Source: Mesaphorura yosii
Lineage: Eukaryota; Arthropoda; Collembola; Poduromorpha; Tullbergiidae
NCBI GenBank assembly: GCA_009869945.1
Contig: WIXG01000163.1
Coordinates: 104,152 to 168,151, forward strand
Length of the DNA: 64,000 nucleotides
Direction of reading: 5' to 3'
In this document: positions 46,008 to 60,982 of the stretch, piece by piece
Position numbering within the stretch: the first letter of the stretch is position 1
Layout: every line of letters starts with the position of its first letter
Translations under genes and position numbers: made by a program
Notes under the pieces: model-generated
The model's database searches: none
What the model saw: the letters and a program-made list of their open reading frames with translations, nothing else
Told to the model about the DNA's origin: nothing

Positions 46008-49000
46008 ACTGTTTATGTTAATTACGTGTATGTGTAGATGATTTTCATAATTCAATGTACACCACGCCATGCCATGCCAAGTCAAGAAGTCCTGAGTCCC
46101 TTGTACGTGTACATGTTTATTTTCGTGCTTCAATTTTAATTACTTAAATACTGTAATTATCTCCGAGCAAGAAGTTACATGCATGCAGTCCGTCGAGCTC
46201 AAAGTAAACAGAGCGGCTGCTGCTGCTGAAGGTGATGAGTGAATGATGGATGAAGAAAGTCAACCTATTTTTACCTGCTCCTCATGCACGCATGTGAGTC
46301 GTGAACCTGTGCTGTGCTCGCATGCATGCGGACGTATGTTAATTATTATTTACCGAAACCAGTCCAATCCAGTGGTCTGGTCCCAGAAAACAACAACCCG
46401 AGTTGTTGCTGGTCGCTGGTCTCTGCTCGAGATCGGGAATGTCCAGGCAATAATTCAGCAACTCATTTCAAACCGGCCCAATGTGTTATTTATTTTATTG
46501 ATTTAACATTACTCCTTACTCAACCAGTGGCTGCTGCTCTCGATTCCATATTTGGATATTTGGTACTCACACAGAGCGCCTGGAATCACAGCGGCACAGA
46601 GCCGCATTTCGTCGAGTTCTCGATTAAAATCTTGATTGAGTTTTTATGTATCTTTTTTATTGCATTTGCGAGTCAAGATTTATGCGACCGGAGCACGTCA
46701 CCGCAATATCCGATTAAATTCCTTAAAAATTTACAAGTCCTGAGATAACCTTTCATTTGCATGCATGCACGTATTTTGTGGTTATCGAAACAAGCTCACG
46801 AATTCTGCCCATTCATTCATTAGTCGAATTGGCATGCCATACCGAACGACTGAACAGGTGCAGGCCAACCCGGCTTGAATACGAATACCTACACCGGAGA
46901 ATATTTTCTTACTCTGTAATTACATCATGCGAATGACATGCGATGCAATGCGTTCGTATACATACACACACAAATACAGGCGCGGGTCGTGAAAGACGAG
47001 AACGAGAACGAGCAGTTGACCAGAATTGAATAATTTTATTGTTTTATGGCAGCACGACTGCCCGCGTGCAATAATTCAATTTTATTTACTGGCCTCATAA
47101 AATCATGCCTTTGGCGATTGTGTGCGATTCGTTCTTAATATTCCGTGAATAATTAAATCCTTGTTGTAGTTCTGTACATACAATTAATTTTACTGGTCGG
47201 CTAGAAACAAGATCTCACATTTGATCGCCTGCCTGCCGGCAAAAATTTAAACTTAATTTCAAACAAACAGCCTTCGAACCAGTAACGAGCGGAATGCAGA
47301 AGAGCTGAAGAGCAAAAGTTCAAAGGCCGGCCAATCAATCGCAAACTGCGAATGCAAATAGCCATCATCGCCTGGACCTCGTTTGAGATGCAGCGGAGGG
47401 CAGGGGTCAACCCGGCAAAGTTTCCTGATTGAGCAAACCAGATTAATTCAACCTGAGAGAATAAATTCTTGCGGGCTGGCGAGTGCGGGAGAGCCTTAAA
47501 TTAGATTTGGCATTGTCGCATCGTCGCATGGCTCGATTATTGATTCAACAATTACAAAGATTTCCCGAATTCCCTCCCGGGCTTGAAACTTTTTTAATTT
47601 GTCAACGGTCCGTCCACCGACCAGCCGGCCAGTTGAAATTGAGCAAATCCCGAGTACTCGTACGTGATTTGTAATAGGAAAGAACAACAAATACAAATCA
47701 TAAAACTGAAAAGAAATTGAACAAATAATAATGAGGACGCACAAAAGAGAAGGATAAAAATGTCAAACTTGCGTCGCAGAGACAAACAGGAACAAACTTT
47801 TGACAAGAATTGTGTTTACTCGGCCAGTTTTGGACTTTGTTCAAAAATTTTAAAAATGCATGAGCAAAATTGAAGCGGGCACGGACTCGACTAAATTTCA
47901 TTTCGCTTGACTTCGTTCACGGCGCGCGGCGGCGACAGCAGCAATCATGTGGACCCCTCCTTATATGGCTCCGCTGAGAGCACGGAGCGAGCAAGCGTCC
48001 AGGAAGTTCGGACGGGCGGGAAATCGTTGGAAGAAATGCAGGCAGGCGAAGAAGTTTGGAAGACATCAAATCAAAGAAACGATGCCCTTCTGCGCGTCCG
48101 CCTTATGCATACTTTAAAATTTCTCCTATTCGCTCTCCGCCCGCGCAATGCAGAGCGTCTGATGAAGCCTTGAGATTAAAATCGAAAGTGATCGAGATTA
48201 CGCGGCGCGGCGTTCGAGACCAGTTCAATCTCATCCTCGACTCCTCGATCTCCTCGACTCGACTTGCGTTGCCCGCTCCTTACCCATGGTTTATTTTTGA
48301 GGGTTTTCTTGTTTGTCTTTTCGCTTACATTATTCAATTCCCCTGGAGAGTTGGTTCGGTTCGGTTTGCAACGCAGAGCAAAGCAAACGTAAAAGTTGAG
48401 TCAATCTTTTCTCTTTAAAGTGGCTCAGATTCACTTTGTAATTCCGGCCAGCAGGTGAATGAGACGACTGAAGGACAAAACACGTGCGACACGAGACGTA
48501 AAAAGAAAAGCCCGTCTTTGCCCGGTATGCATAAAAGATTAAAACTAATTATTCAGGCAAAGTCAGAGCCAGTCGAGTAGTACTGTTTACAGTGCCTGAA
48601 TTTCTCAACGAGGACATTTCAACAATGCAAATGCTCGTTTACAAAAATCACCAAGAAAGCAATAAAAGAGGGAAAGTAATCGGGGTGCGTGGCGTGTGTG
48701 TCGCAGAGCAGTAGTGACCTCCATACTAATCGCACTCCCAGCAGTAATTTGTATGCAAACTACGAATGTTTAAAATGTTGTAAAGTATATTTGTTTAATG
48801 TGCTTTTTAGACCCCAACTCGCCTTGCTTGACGCGAGAGATAAACCCTAAAAAGCGAAGTATCGTCTTGCCGCACAAAAAAGAGAACGATCACTCGACGG
48901 GTCCGTTGGTAGAAGAGGAAAGCAAAAGCGAAGAAATCTTCCTTTCATTTTTCCGAGTTTCTCCCCCCCACGCATTGCATTTTCACTCCGGGCTTTATCC

Positions 49001-52000
49001 TTCCCGAATTTGTTGACTTTCTTCGGTCCTCTTCTTGTCTTATCGCCTTCGCTTTCGCCTTCGCCTTGTCTCTGAGAATGAATCAGCAAGAAAAGAACGC
49101 AAGGAAGTGGAAAGTGGATGACGATTCGGACTCGCAACGGCGGCTGATAGCTGCGAAGGAGGAAATCATGTTTCTCTCATTAATCTCTATGGGTTACTCA
49201 TGTAATTGCTGCAATTCATTCTTTCTACGCATAAAAAAGAAAGTTTCATCGTCTCCTAGTTCGAGTCCCCTCTTTTTCCCATCTTAACTCATTTCTGTCT
49301 TTCATCCTCTCATCCTGCGCGGCCGCTGCTCATCTGGATCTTTCTCGGTCTCGGGATTTTTTTTGCTTAAGCCCATTTCCTTCCTTCCTTTTTCCTCCTT
49401 TAACTCCTCCTAACTGAATTTATATATGTATAATGGATTTAAGATGGCAAACGCGAATTCACAAATAATTCATTAAGCGTCGTGAATTGGTAAGAACGCG
49501 GCAATTGTCTTGATGCAATTAGCAAACACAAAATGGGCTTAATTACATTATGGTTGAATCTACATGAAGATCTCTGCCAGTCTGCGTCATCTTTCTGCGA
49601 GGGTCGCCTAGTTGTCTTGCTTTGCTTTCACTCACCCAGGCAGCCTCGCGCGCGCAGGGTTAACGCACTCATAAAACAATAATTGTGTAATAATGGACTC
49701 TGGACTTTACCGACTAATGAGAAAAAGTGAGGTACAAATATTAATTTAGAAACTGGTGTACGCGTACGACTAATGAACCTGCCTGTGCTCTGCTGCGATG
49801 AAATTAATGATGAAATATGATCTTGTGTATGCTTTGTGCCGTACCTGTAGCAGTAATTACACATACACAAGGCGGGTTGATCATCAGTCGAGAAGAGATT
49901 CTCGGCACAGGATGTCGAATCATGCAGTTCCGTGCCCGTCACGACGCCTAACGCCCGATCCCGGCCGCCGGTAAAAATTGTGCAACGCATAATAATTAGT
50001 AATTCATTAGAATAGGCCCATAAAAGACCGAAAGGTGTACGCTGCTCTACTTAATGAATGTATATTTTAAATTAACTTCCACATTGTATACGCCGTAATT
50101 ACCTGCCCGACATAAAATCTGGTCGATAATTTCAATTATTCCTGGTGTGAACTATAAATTACGAGTCGGCGATGTGAGATGCACGGAGTACAGCACAAAG
50201 CACTGCTGCTTCAGTCCCCTCGCGCCTCGCCACTCTCAATAGCCGTCATTTCACGTATGTACTACATGTCAGCCAGCAAAACCGCTCTCGGCCTGCGTCA
50301 GCAGAGCATTGTTGCTGCGCTGCGCTGATGAAACCTGCATGGGGCAACAGTCATAATCATTTTTACTGCATTTGATGCCACACCACGCCACGCCAGTGCA
50401 GTGCCAGATTTCATACGAAGTGTTAAAAGGTGGGTCGGTCGAAAAGCGAAGCCTTTCGAGTTCAGTTCAGGTTCGGAACCCAATTGTGGAAAATGTAACA
50501 CCTTTCTACGGAGCAGAGTAGCAGTCGCACTTACGAATACGCAATGGCAACGGCAATTCCGTCAGGCGGCCGAAATTTGAAAGGAGGAAAACCTCATGCT
50601 GATTCAATCCATTTCCTATAATATTATTGCATTAGGCAGGCAGGCCCTCGCATCATCGGGTCCGGTAATAAAGACTCTGGCGATGGCAATGGTAGCACAT
50701 GCAAGTGAAACCCCGATTTTAACCTCTCTCGATATTAATAACAAATAGCAAATAGCAACAACCGGAGAAATAACGAAATGAAATGAACAATGCGGCCTAA
50801 TTCGACGGCTAGTGCGTGAGCGTGCTTTTTAGCAGGAGCCTTTCGCTTCTCACCTACGGCGAAAACTCATTTCGGCTCGGAAAACAGGAAGCAATGACAA
50901 AGAGACGACTATAGCCGACTTTACTTGCTATCGATTAACAAAAGGTCAATAACGCAACGCAGTCAGAAAGCAAGGATACTAGAGCAGCAAGGATGTCAGG
51001 TAAATCGAAGCAGAAGCAAATCCTTGGCTGAGGCTGGCTTCGTTTGATTACAATTACAGGTACTTAAATCTTGCGCCACAGCCACAGCGCAATGAGTAAT
51101 TCGTAATTTACGACCTGATTGATCAATTTGTTTACGTTTTCTCGCTCCGAGTCGCAGTGGCGGCGGCGGCGGCAGTGTACAAGATTAATTGAGATTCATT
51201 CATCTCGCAGTAGCAGTCCGACCGAAGGCCAGAAGCGTCAGGACTCCGCAAGACTTTCCTTCCTGTGCTTTGCTGTGCTCAAAGAGTGCTCGGGCCACGT
51301 ATGATTCTTTTGTCTACGATTTCTCAAGCATTTCAGCCCCGCAAAGGCCCTTTCTTGGAGCACAAAAGAAAAATCCATTAGTTTTGTGGAGGCAAAGGGA
51401 AAAGTGGACAGCCAAAGAAAGCTGCCGAACAAAAATAATGCCATGCATGTAATTTGTTGACGAACGCCGGGTAAGAAATGGCAATCAATTTTTCAAAAAT
51501 ACGGCACGGAAAGATTAATGAAGATATTTATGGAAGAGTGCGTGAAGCGACGACGACACGACGCCTTTCCACGCAAGACTGCAATCACAACAGTTTGCCA
51601 AAATTAAGGCCGACCTCTTTCGCTCGACGTCCCAACGTAATTCCTTCCCAGATTTCGGATCTCTTCTCCTGACTTTGACATATTCAAATGAGCGAGGCTG
51701 TGGAAAGGTTGCACGCTGGAACGAATTTCTGTGCCGTCGCGGTCGTAAATTGAATCTCTTATCGGGCACGTTTGTACGCAGAGCAGCGCAGCATCGTAGA
51801 TCATTGCATTGTTGTGGAATTCTCTTTACGGCTTTTAGCGTAATTTCTCCGTTTTTAAATTGAAAATAAACTCGGCTCATTCATCTCGAAGACGTGACGG
51901 CCTCGTACACGAAGCATGCAATGAAATGACAGGAATGCAGCAGTGTCACAGAAATGTATTTTGTAATAAATCATAATGACAGTGATAACGAGCACGATGG

Positions 52001-55000
52001 TGTAATAAAATTATAAGGCCAAAAGTCGTCCCACTTTAACTGAAATTGAATAAGTGAATCACACACTCATGCCAGCTCAGCTCTGAGCTCAGCTTCCCAG
52101 CTCGACCCGTCGTTCATCTTTCTTCACACTTTGAAGTGCCCTCGAAGAGTGTCCGTCCTTTATGCAGTTGTTTGCTGAGACCGGCTTCGTCTGCCAACTG
52201 ACGACCACGACCAATGCAGGCCAGACAGGCAGGCGAACAATGAGTCGGTAAATTTCTTTCTCGCTTAATAAAGTACCCACAAACCTTTTCACACTTAATT
52301 CACAATTCACGCCATGTGATTAGTTTTTATTACGTGTTATTACGAAAGACAATTACCGTTTAATTTTTCACACTTTTCGTCAGTTCGACCACGAATTCCA
52401 TGCGCAGTGAACTCAACGGTCTTCTTCCCTTTTCAATTACACCGTAATTAATGAAGATTAAAATTATGTATGGAAAGCCAAACTTTGGCCCGGATTTCAT
52501 TTGGAATTTAAAGCTTCAGTAACTACGCGACGTATTTAATTACTCGTTGCCCAGGAATTTGGAGTTTGGGGAGCCGGAGTATGGAAGGGATTTCGAAGAA
52601 TCAAAACTTTAAAAACGCAAACTTTTTCTTTGACTAATTAATTGTAAACTTTTGTTCCGGGTACTTTCTCTCTGCTCGACTTGCTCTCTTTGACTTCTTC
52701 ATCTGCTGCTACTGGCGTAATGATGATGATTATTTCTTTCTGAAGTATTCGACTCAATCAATGAAAGTTAAAAGAACCCATTCGCCATTCCAGTTGCCGT
52801 TGCCGCTCCAGTTCCAGCAGCAGCAGCTCTAATTCTCTCTGCCCTCCTCAACTTTGTGCCTCACTCCACGACGAAGAACACGAAGAAGGAGCATTTGTGC
52901 TCTGAGCACGAGCACAAGCTTGAGCAGAAGCCGCACTTGAGAGACTCCAACAACAAACATTATCACTCGCGAGTGAAGTGCTCCGGAATTAAAACGAACA
53001 CTCCAACGCAAAAGTCAATATTTATCGAAATTTGTTGAGAACGACTCTCCAAGAGCGACGAGGGAGCCTGTTTAAGCAATCAAGGATTATAATAATCAGG
53101 ATTGACTTTTGCAATTAGGGGCATGCATTCCAGAACAACGTTTCAAAGAGAACCGGCCAGAATGACGACATTCGTCATTCATTTTCGTTGATCCTCAGCC
53201 CAGTCAAAATATTCATGCTGCCGGCTGCCAATTAATTTATTTGTATCCAGCATCCTTAATTAACCTGTACTGTCCTTCGCTTTGCTTTGCATGAATAATT
53301 ACGTTCCCGAATGTTTACGTTTCAATTTCATGCGGATCAGTGAATTCAACTCAAGTTTCGTGCAGTGCAATGAATACTCGCTTAATTTTATTACGAGAGC
53401 CCAGGCCAAGATGACAAACTGGAGAGGAGCGAGCTCGATTGAACGGATGATCTCCTTATTTAGTTGCCACTTCCTGTGTCTTGTGTCTTCAGCGAGCGAA
53501 CAAACTCGGCTTCATTTCGAGTATCGCATTTCGCATTTTCGCGTTTCACGGTGCCGTTTCCATTCTTTGTACGACTAGCGACGACTTTGAGCTCCATTTC
53601 TTCTGCACCGACTTTGTTTCTTTCTTTTTGTTTCTCAGAAAATAACAATACTACAGCTCAGCCCGGATAAAGAAACACAGCACAGCACAGCACGAGTGCA
53701 CGACGACAACAACAAGTGAACAGGAAAAGAAAGGAAAGAAAGTTGAAGAGGAAACAATTGATTTAATCTCAAGAGACTCTACAGCAGTGCAATAGGAAGA
53801 AGCCTATACGAAAAGATTTCGTTTCCTGTCAACCACCGGCGACCGTCGTCGTAACTCAATTCCTGCTTCTTTGTCGAGAGTCCTGTGAACTGTGAATTGA
53901 GCCGGGCCGCCGCCATTGTAAAGTCACCTGATGACCGAGCGTAGTGCTCTCGGCTCAGTTTCTTCACCGGATTGAAATTTCAGAGCCGCAATCGTATTCC
54001 AATAGGAACTGACGTCTTAACTCGACTTCGACTCTGACCGCTGTGATTCTTCTGTTCAGCCGCAACAATTTATTTGCTTGCTCCACAATAAATCATGCAA
54101 TGGACATAAAGCACGCTGGCTCTCCGCTTGATGTATGGTAATTTTTGGTATCCAAGTATTTAGATTAGGGCCGTTGCATTGCATTGCACTGCGTTGAGCA
54201 CGCACTGCTCATCATGCCAATACGACTTCATCCGTACGCACGAGCCGAGAAAGACGAGCCGCCGCCGATCTGCACGGTTTTTGCTTAAGATTGGTACTTT
54301 CATTTTGAGATACTTTTCTTCTTTCTTTTCTTTTTCCTCCATTTCCTTTGGACCAATTTTCATTCTGTTTCACTCAAGTGGAAACTTAATGGAGAAGAAT
54401 GTCTTCCCGTTCTTTCTCCTGCTTGCCTGCCTGCCTTCCCCTGAGAAAGCTCAGCGGCAGCGGCAAACGAGGAAGAGCAGAGCATCTTCCCAGCCAGGCA
54501 GGAGAATCGCTGCCCTTGCCTTCCTTGCCTTGCCGTGCCTCGCTCGTAGGATTCATAAAAATGGAATGTACGAATAAAAAACTCAACCACCCGTGACCCG
54601 CATATACTTGAAACCATTATTCCATGTACGCGGAACAAGGAAAAAGAATTACTGCGAATTGCAAGAAAAGAGACTTACAACAAACGCCAGCACACATCAT
54701 AAAATACGTCTTCTGCCTCCTCCGCACTGCACTGGTCTGCACTGCCAGGCCATGTCACTGCCCGCGTCATACTTCCGCGTCTCGCTCCGTTTATAACAAT
54801 GATAATAATGCAAGATTGAATGTCTGAATCTTCCTCTGCTGCCGTCCTGCGCGTGCTGTGTACGTATGTCCAGCAATTACTCGAATTACTATTACACTGA
54901 CCCAAATGCAGGAATATGCGGGTCTTGGCCGCAGTCTCGCAGTTTCGTAGTCGTGCATTAGTCGGAGGAGCAAAGCATGAAATTGTCCAGCAGAACGCGA

Positions 55001-58000
55001 ACGCAGAACGACGGCTGCCATCTTCGGCAGTGCATGGGCGCTTGAGTTTGCCAATTTCACGCAAAGACAAAGACAAAAATGGAATGCAGAGCATTCAATA
55101 TTGCCTACTGCGTACGGACCCATCCATTTTATTTTATGTCTTATGATCTCATCATCACCGGACGAAAAATGAAATGAGGGACAATTTCGCTCCTTTCGCT
55201 GGACCGCGACGCATACTGAGCGTCTGAGCCTCGCATGACTAATCCATGTAATGCAATTATTTATTGCATTATTTATTATGGCAATCATCGTCAAATGCGA
55301 GTGCGAATACGAGTGAGAATGAGAATGTGAGCCGGTACCTGAAATGAGTAGGCTGGACTGCATTCTTGCATTGTAGTGTGAATTATGTGCCATAGAAATG
55401 TCATCGTCTCGTCGTCACTTTCCTGCAATGTGCTACGCTACGACTGCGATTGCGATGCTCAAAGTGCTAGTCCTCTTTTATGTTCGTACAAGAATTTGAC
55501 AATTATAATTATGCCTTTCGTATTTGTACTGGAAGTAGAGAACACAAAAAATATTGTTGTTTTGTTCTGCAAGACACCTGGGCCGATAATTTCTCACAAT
55601 TAGCCATCTCCTATGCAGCTATGCTTTGCTGCTGCTGCCGCGTATGCATGCATGCTATTTCTACGGCGGAGGTGGAATAATTGTATGGTGTTAAAAGTTG
55701 CGCTTACGCGTACGCTGTGCAGGCAGACTCGGGTACGATGACTTGAGCAAAGCAGGTACACGAATAAGAAACAACGGCCAGCAAACGATGAGTGTGCAAG
55801 AAATGGAAACACAAGACAAGACAAGTCAGCGAGTGAAATTGAGAATGAATGGAACTCCTTCAAGAATCAAGATGATGATGATATTACAGGCAGACGTATC
55901 GACGAGATTGAAATGACCGACCGACAACCGGCTGACTCACTTTCAACTTCCACCAGACCGCAGCCAACAGACTGCAGGACTACAGGACTCTTCTACGATT
56001 ACACGGTTGGCTCACAGATGCACGGCGCAAGGTTCCACGCAGAGACACTTTGTTCTTTTCCATTCTCATTTCTTGCGAGAAATAAATTCCTAATTTCCAA
56101 CTCGCCATGAGTCTCGTGAACTATAAAATTATGTATTGTGATTATGATTGGGGGTACGGGCGTGAATTGTGAATTGCTGTAATCGGATACGAGCTCAAGT
56201 GCGACGAAGCAATGCGCAGGCTGTTCAACGCGTTTTGGAGCTGTTTTAATGCGATATCTAGGATTTTACGGTTTCGTAATGGTAGCAATCATATTCCATG
56301 TGAAATCAGCAAGTGGGCTCCGGATAATGGCAACCGAACAACGGCAGCCCAAATTCCGTGGTGTTGTTGCTCATTGCGCCGTGTCGATCGCGCGATGGTG
56401 ACTGTGCTGCTCACAATTCAGAACGTGTGTAGTTAATAATTAGAAATAAAATGACACCACAATAATTTATTGTTCCAGGACAGCGAGCGCGTAGAGCGCA
56501 AGGAATAAAAAAGAGCGGAGGAGATGTCGAGTACGTGCCTGGTCAGGGTTACGAAATAATTTTTATGTTTCGTTCGCTCTCGGAACAAAGAGAACAAGAA
56601 AACTCCGTGACTGCGACAGGCGAAGACTGCCTGCATGAGCTTCTTGGTGTTCTTGGCCGCAGTTTACGTAAGACACGTTCGTTGACGTCTTTCTTCGGTC
56701 CCCTGCTCCAGTTTATGTTTATGGCTTCACGGGACCGAAATAAATTAATTCCACATTTGAGGCTGTCCCAGAACTTTTTTCACTGGGAGAGGACCATGAA
56801 TATGTCGCGCGTCACGCCACATTTTGATTTACGCCCTCGCGTCCTGCGATGATCATGCGCACTGCGCACGGCCCAGCGTTTAATTAGCATTGGCGTGTTA
56901 GCGGCGAATTCTCATGAAGTATGGACTTTTGATAACCTTTCAGGATTCTGTGGAACCTGTGAACCAGTCAACACCAATTAAATAAGTCGAATACTGCCCC
57001 GAGAAGAACGCAATATAAGAATTATCGTAATCGTGCATGCCGTGTGTTCAAATTCAGGCTGTTGCTTTCTTGATCTTTCAGGTTAAACTAGCTTAATCTC
57101 GTCTGCGTAACCCCAAATCGAGCCACGGAACGGTAAACGAACCGTGTAATCACTCAGCACATATTAATTCAATTCTCGGAATTACTTTTATTAATTGCCC
57201 TCCACATCGCCGCGGTTACGACTCGCGTTCTCGTGTTCGCGTTGTTTTGCAAATAAAAATGGCTCATGCATTCGCATTGGCTATTTGCATTGAGCAACCC
57301 ATCGGGTTCGTGATTTCCGCTGACCTTTTTCATATCTAGTTGGGTAACAAGTCGGAAAATGTTTCTTAGTATTTTTGCGAGTTGTGCTTATCAAATTTAC
57401 ATAACGGTCAGCAGGCAATGTTTGCCTGTGCTCGAAGGCGCACAAGCAAGCCACGCACTTTAATCATGCGAGAAAAATATTTCCTTTAGAATGCGTGGTT
57501 GACTTCGCCGGTATTTTTCCAGTAAGGCAGCAGCGGAAAAGCAGAGGAAATAAATTACTTTCAAGATTCTGCTGAAACGGTGAAAGTGAAAATCGAGCAC
57601 TTTTTGTGTAAGTGTGCACGTTTGTCCTCTTTATTCGAATTTTCTTTCAGTTCATAAATGAATTTGATTTTTTATCCGTTCCGCGTTCACCTTCCTGATG
57701 AACTCATCGCATTTCATGCCATCCAGCCAGACGGTGGCAGTACAGCAGCACGGCAGCACTGCCCGAGCAAAGTGAATCTATAATTTCACCTTTTCAGCTC
57801 CCGTCCACGTCCAAACCTGACAATCTGTGCTCTGTACACGAGCAGCAGCAGGCCAGAATGCAATGCGTGCGAAAAATGCGAGTTAAAAGAGAGTACGTGA
57901 AGAAGAGAAAGAAACTGCTGGTGAAAGTAAAAATATAAGAAAAGGAAAAAAGTTGCTGCTTTCCTTTTTTGCAACTCGACATTTTTTCACTTTCTCGCTC

Positions 58001-60956
58001 CGCTCCTTTCATCTGCGTAATCTTGACTGTGGAGGAGTCACCAAACAACTTTTCGCGTTATTATGAAGTCGGGAGATGGATGAATAGGAACAACAACCAA
58101 TTTCGAGTGAAATGAACATTTTCTCACCCCTTCTCGCTCCTCTCCTCGCACACACGCGGACACGGACGCCGGTGAGCGACGCTGCCTGCTTTTTATGGAA
58201 AACTTTGTATCCAAATGCCCGAGTGAAAGTGAATGGCCATGTTTACAACTGCATTTCTCGCTACTTATTTTACTACGATCACAAAAGACGACCATTTTAT
58301 TCAGAGAGTATGCAGATACTTTTTTTATCTCGCGGGCCTCGCAGTCACAGGCTGCATGGGGCAATGGACAAGAAAGACACAGATTTATGGAATAAATATC
58401 GGCCTCGCTCGCGCGTCTTTTCCCGCTCGCGTTCTTCGGAGACGACCAGCACTCTTCTTTCTTATGGAAATCTCCCCACCGAGCGCATCGCATCTTCTTT
58501 ACAAATCTTGGACAATATTTTACGGGCGCGCACCTTCATGCACATAAATAAGAATAATATAAATATGATATTGACAGTTGAGAGGAGAAGCAGCAGCACG
58601 CAGAGCAGAAATGCAATAACCAAACAGGAAAATATGCGTAAATAAATAACCGAGTCAAGGCAAGAGAAAGTCGCCAACCTGAATCAGCATATTTATCAGT
58701 GCAGAGAAAAATATGAGTTTCTTCGTCGCACGTAGCGGCAGCGGACGGGAAAACCAATCAATCTATTCAGTTGACCGCATCTAATATGCACGTAGATTCT
58801 AATATTGGGAAATGTCAAATCCGGTCCGATCCGCGGCGTGCACACGGGCAGGCCAAATCGGATTTATTTCTACGTTTGCTTTTTGCGTTTTCTCGAGAAA
58901 TGAGAAATCCAATACCAGTACGCACCACTGTGACAACTGTAATCTCGAGCTCTATATGCTGCGCTGCCTGAACAGGTTTTTGTACTCTGCCCATAAAGCA
59001 CAAACGCGGTGGCATTTATGTGCCGCGTGTTATTTTATGGGCATTTGCTCTCCCGTGTGTGCGTGTGCCGGGCTGGCGACGGACAACGAAGGAAGAATGT
59101 GCACAAACACCGGGCAAAGTATCTCAAAATTCGCTTTTCGCTTTCCTTTCCGTTTGACTTGAGTATTTAACCAAACTAAGATTTAGTGACGGCACGAGCC
59201 GAACTCGAGCCGTTGCTGCTGCTGGACAGCTTCTTCTTTCTCTTTCTGCTGGCTCCGAGAAAAAGAGGATAAATAAATGTTCTTTTGTGGGACATGTAAT
59301 AAATTGTGTCAAAATGTGCCCGCATGGCAGCCTCTCTGACTGCTGCTATGCTCTTGTCCGGCTATTCTATCCTGTACTCTGAAAACACTTCCCGTATCGC
59401 TTTGTACGGGCAGAATAAATATAGCCGGCCAATAATAATGTGACAGAGCATGTTTCTCCTGCCGCAGCGAAGAAACCTAGCATACAGGAAGCAGTGAAGG
59501 CAAAGAGCAGAGCAAAAGCAGGCGATTGCGACTCTGACTTTGCATTGCAACAAGCGGCACAGGAAAGCAGCAACAACGCGTGCAGAAGAAGTTTATAGTA
59601 ATAACGTGCGACTTACTTTAATTTATGAACTCCAATCGATTCTAATTCACTGTCACACAGGAAACGCACCGCATCTGAAAAGAAACCAGTTTAAATACAA
59701 ATTAGACCAGTTTGCTCATTCGCTCGTGTGTCGTCGCATGCGGAAAATTGACGGGAAAATCGAACCGAGCCAGAAATCTGCAGGGACGCTTTGCGTTGGT
59801 TTTTGCAACGTCTGGAAGTTGCCTTAATTAATTCCAAGTCACTATCACCATCGCCATTGCCATTGCCGTTATCATCGCATGCCGGGAAAGCGCGTTAAAG
59901 TTATGTTGCTAATTAAAAGTTATGGCGATGACGACGAGTTCTTTCTCCTTTCTGCATTTGCACTGGCTCCCAATCAACAATAAGCCAACGCCGTGGTGCA
60001 GGAAAGCTCAGGGTCGTAAAAATTAAAGACCGAATTTGGAGGCTAAACTTCAAGTTAAGTCTTTTAGTTTTGAAGATGGCCACACACTCACACTCGCTCG
60101 TATGCGTGCGTTGGAGTCGAATGCCACGCCGAAATTGAGACGATGAACCAAATAGATACCGTGGGCCGATGGATCCTCGCGCTCTTAGTCGCGTCATACA
60201 CACAAAATGTTATTAAGATGAAGGAGAGTGATAGTCGGTACAGAATTCGCCATTTGCGCGTGCCGTGCCGTGCCGCGACCACCGTGCTTGTGAGGGAGAG
60301 CGAAGAGATATTGTATGATTATCAAGAAAAATACGCAGAAGAAAGTCGGCAGAGGAGAGGCCGTAATGTTTGATGAGAAAAAACTCATATTGATGATATC
60401 GCCGATGCAAACGCAAACGCCGGAGCTTACGCTGCCAGCATGGACCACGAACGCATGAGCCAGAGCGTGAACGAACCGCCAGCCAGCATCAGCGTAGCCA
60501 ACAGGACAAGTGAAGAATCCAAGAGCAGAACCGAAAAAATTACCAATATGTCAATAAAATGTGATGGCATTTTTCTTGCTTCTGGTTCCGCATCTCCATT
60601 TCGGGAAGCATAGCATAACAGACAGGCAGGCAGGAGGGTGCAGCTCGTAATATTCATACCAGACAAGGAAAAAGTGAAGATGAGATGAAGAAGAAAACGA
60701 TCAGCGTTTGTGGACGCAGAGAGCAGTGAGCAACGCATTGACATTGTGAACCACCGAGAGAATGCACGTGAGAAAGAAGGAATTCTATCGAGCCAGTTTC
60801 CTGTATTTTTACAACAAATTCCATTTTAGTTTTTGGAATTTTTCAAAAAACGTAAAAACCTGTCGCTCGTCGATTTCCTCAGCGCGCGCGGAACGCTGAA
60901 CAATTTAAACCGTCGCGTCGGGCAATGACGCTGGAATTTTTATGGACTTGAAAGGT

Positions 60957-60982
60957 CGGACGGACAGACGGACGGACAGACG
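60957..60982. repeat. (CGGA/CAGA)n tetranucleotide repeat
   Basis: A 26-bp tract of CGGA and CAGA units in a non-coding region, 3 kb from the right edge. Confidence 0.8.

Noticed and set aside
49190-49275. AGTTCGAGTCCC followed by a T-run, resembling a tRNA B box and terminator
   Set aside because: No A box at the right distance and no cloverleaf or acceptor stem can be drawn upstream.
54791-55393. 200-codon minus-strand open frame with a His-Ser repeat
   Set aside because: The distinctive part is only a translated simple repeat (GAATGC/GAGTG-like); the rest has no coding signature.
58112-58645. 177-codon plus-strand open frame
   Set aside because: No codon bias, no domain, translation looks random.
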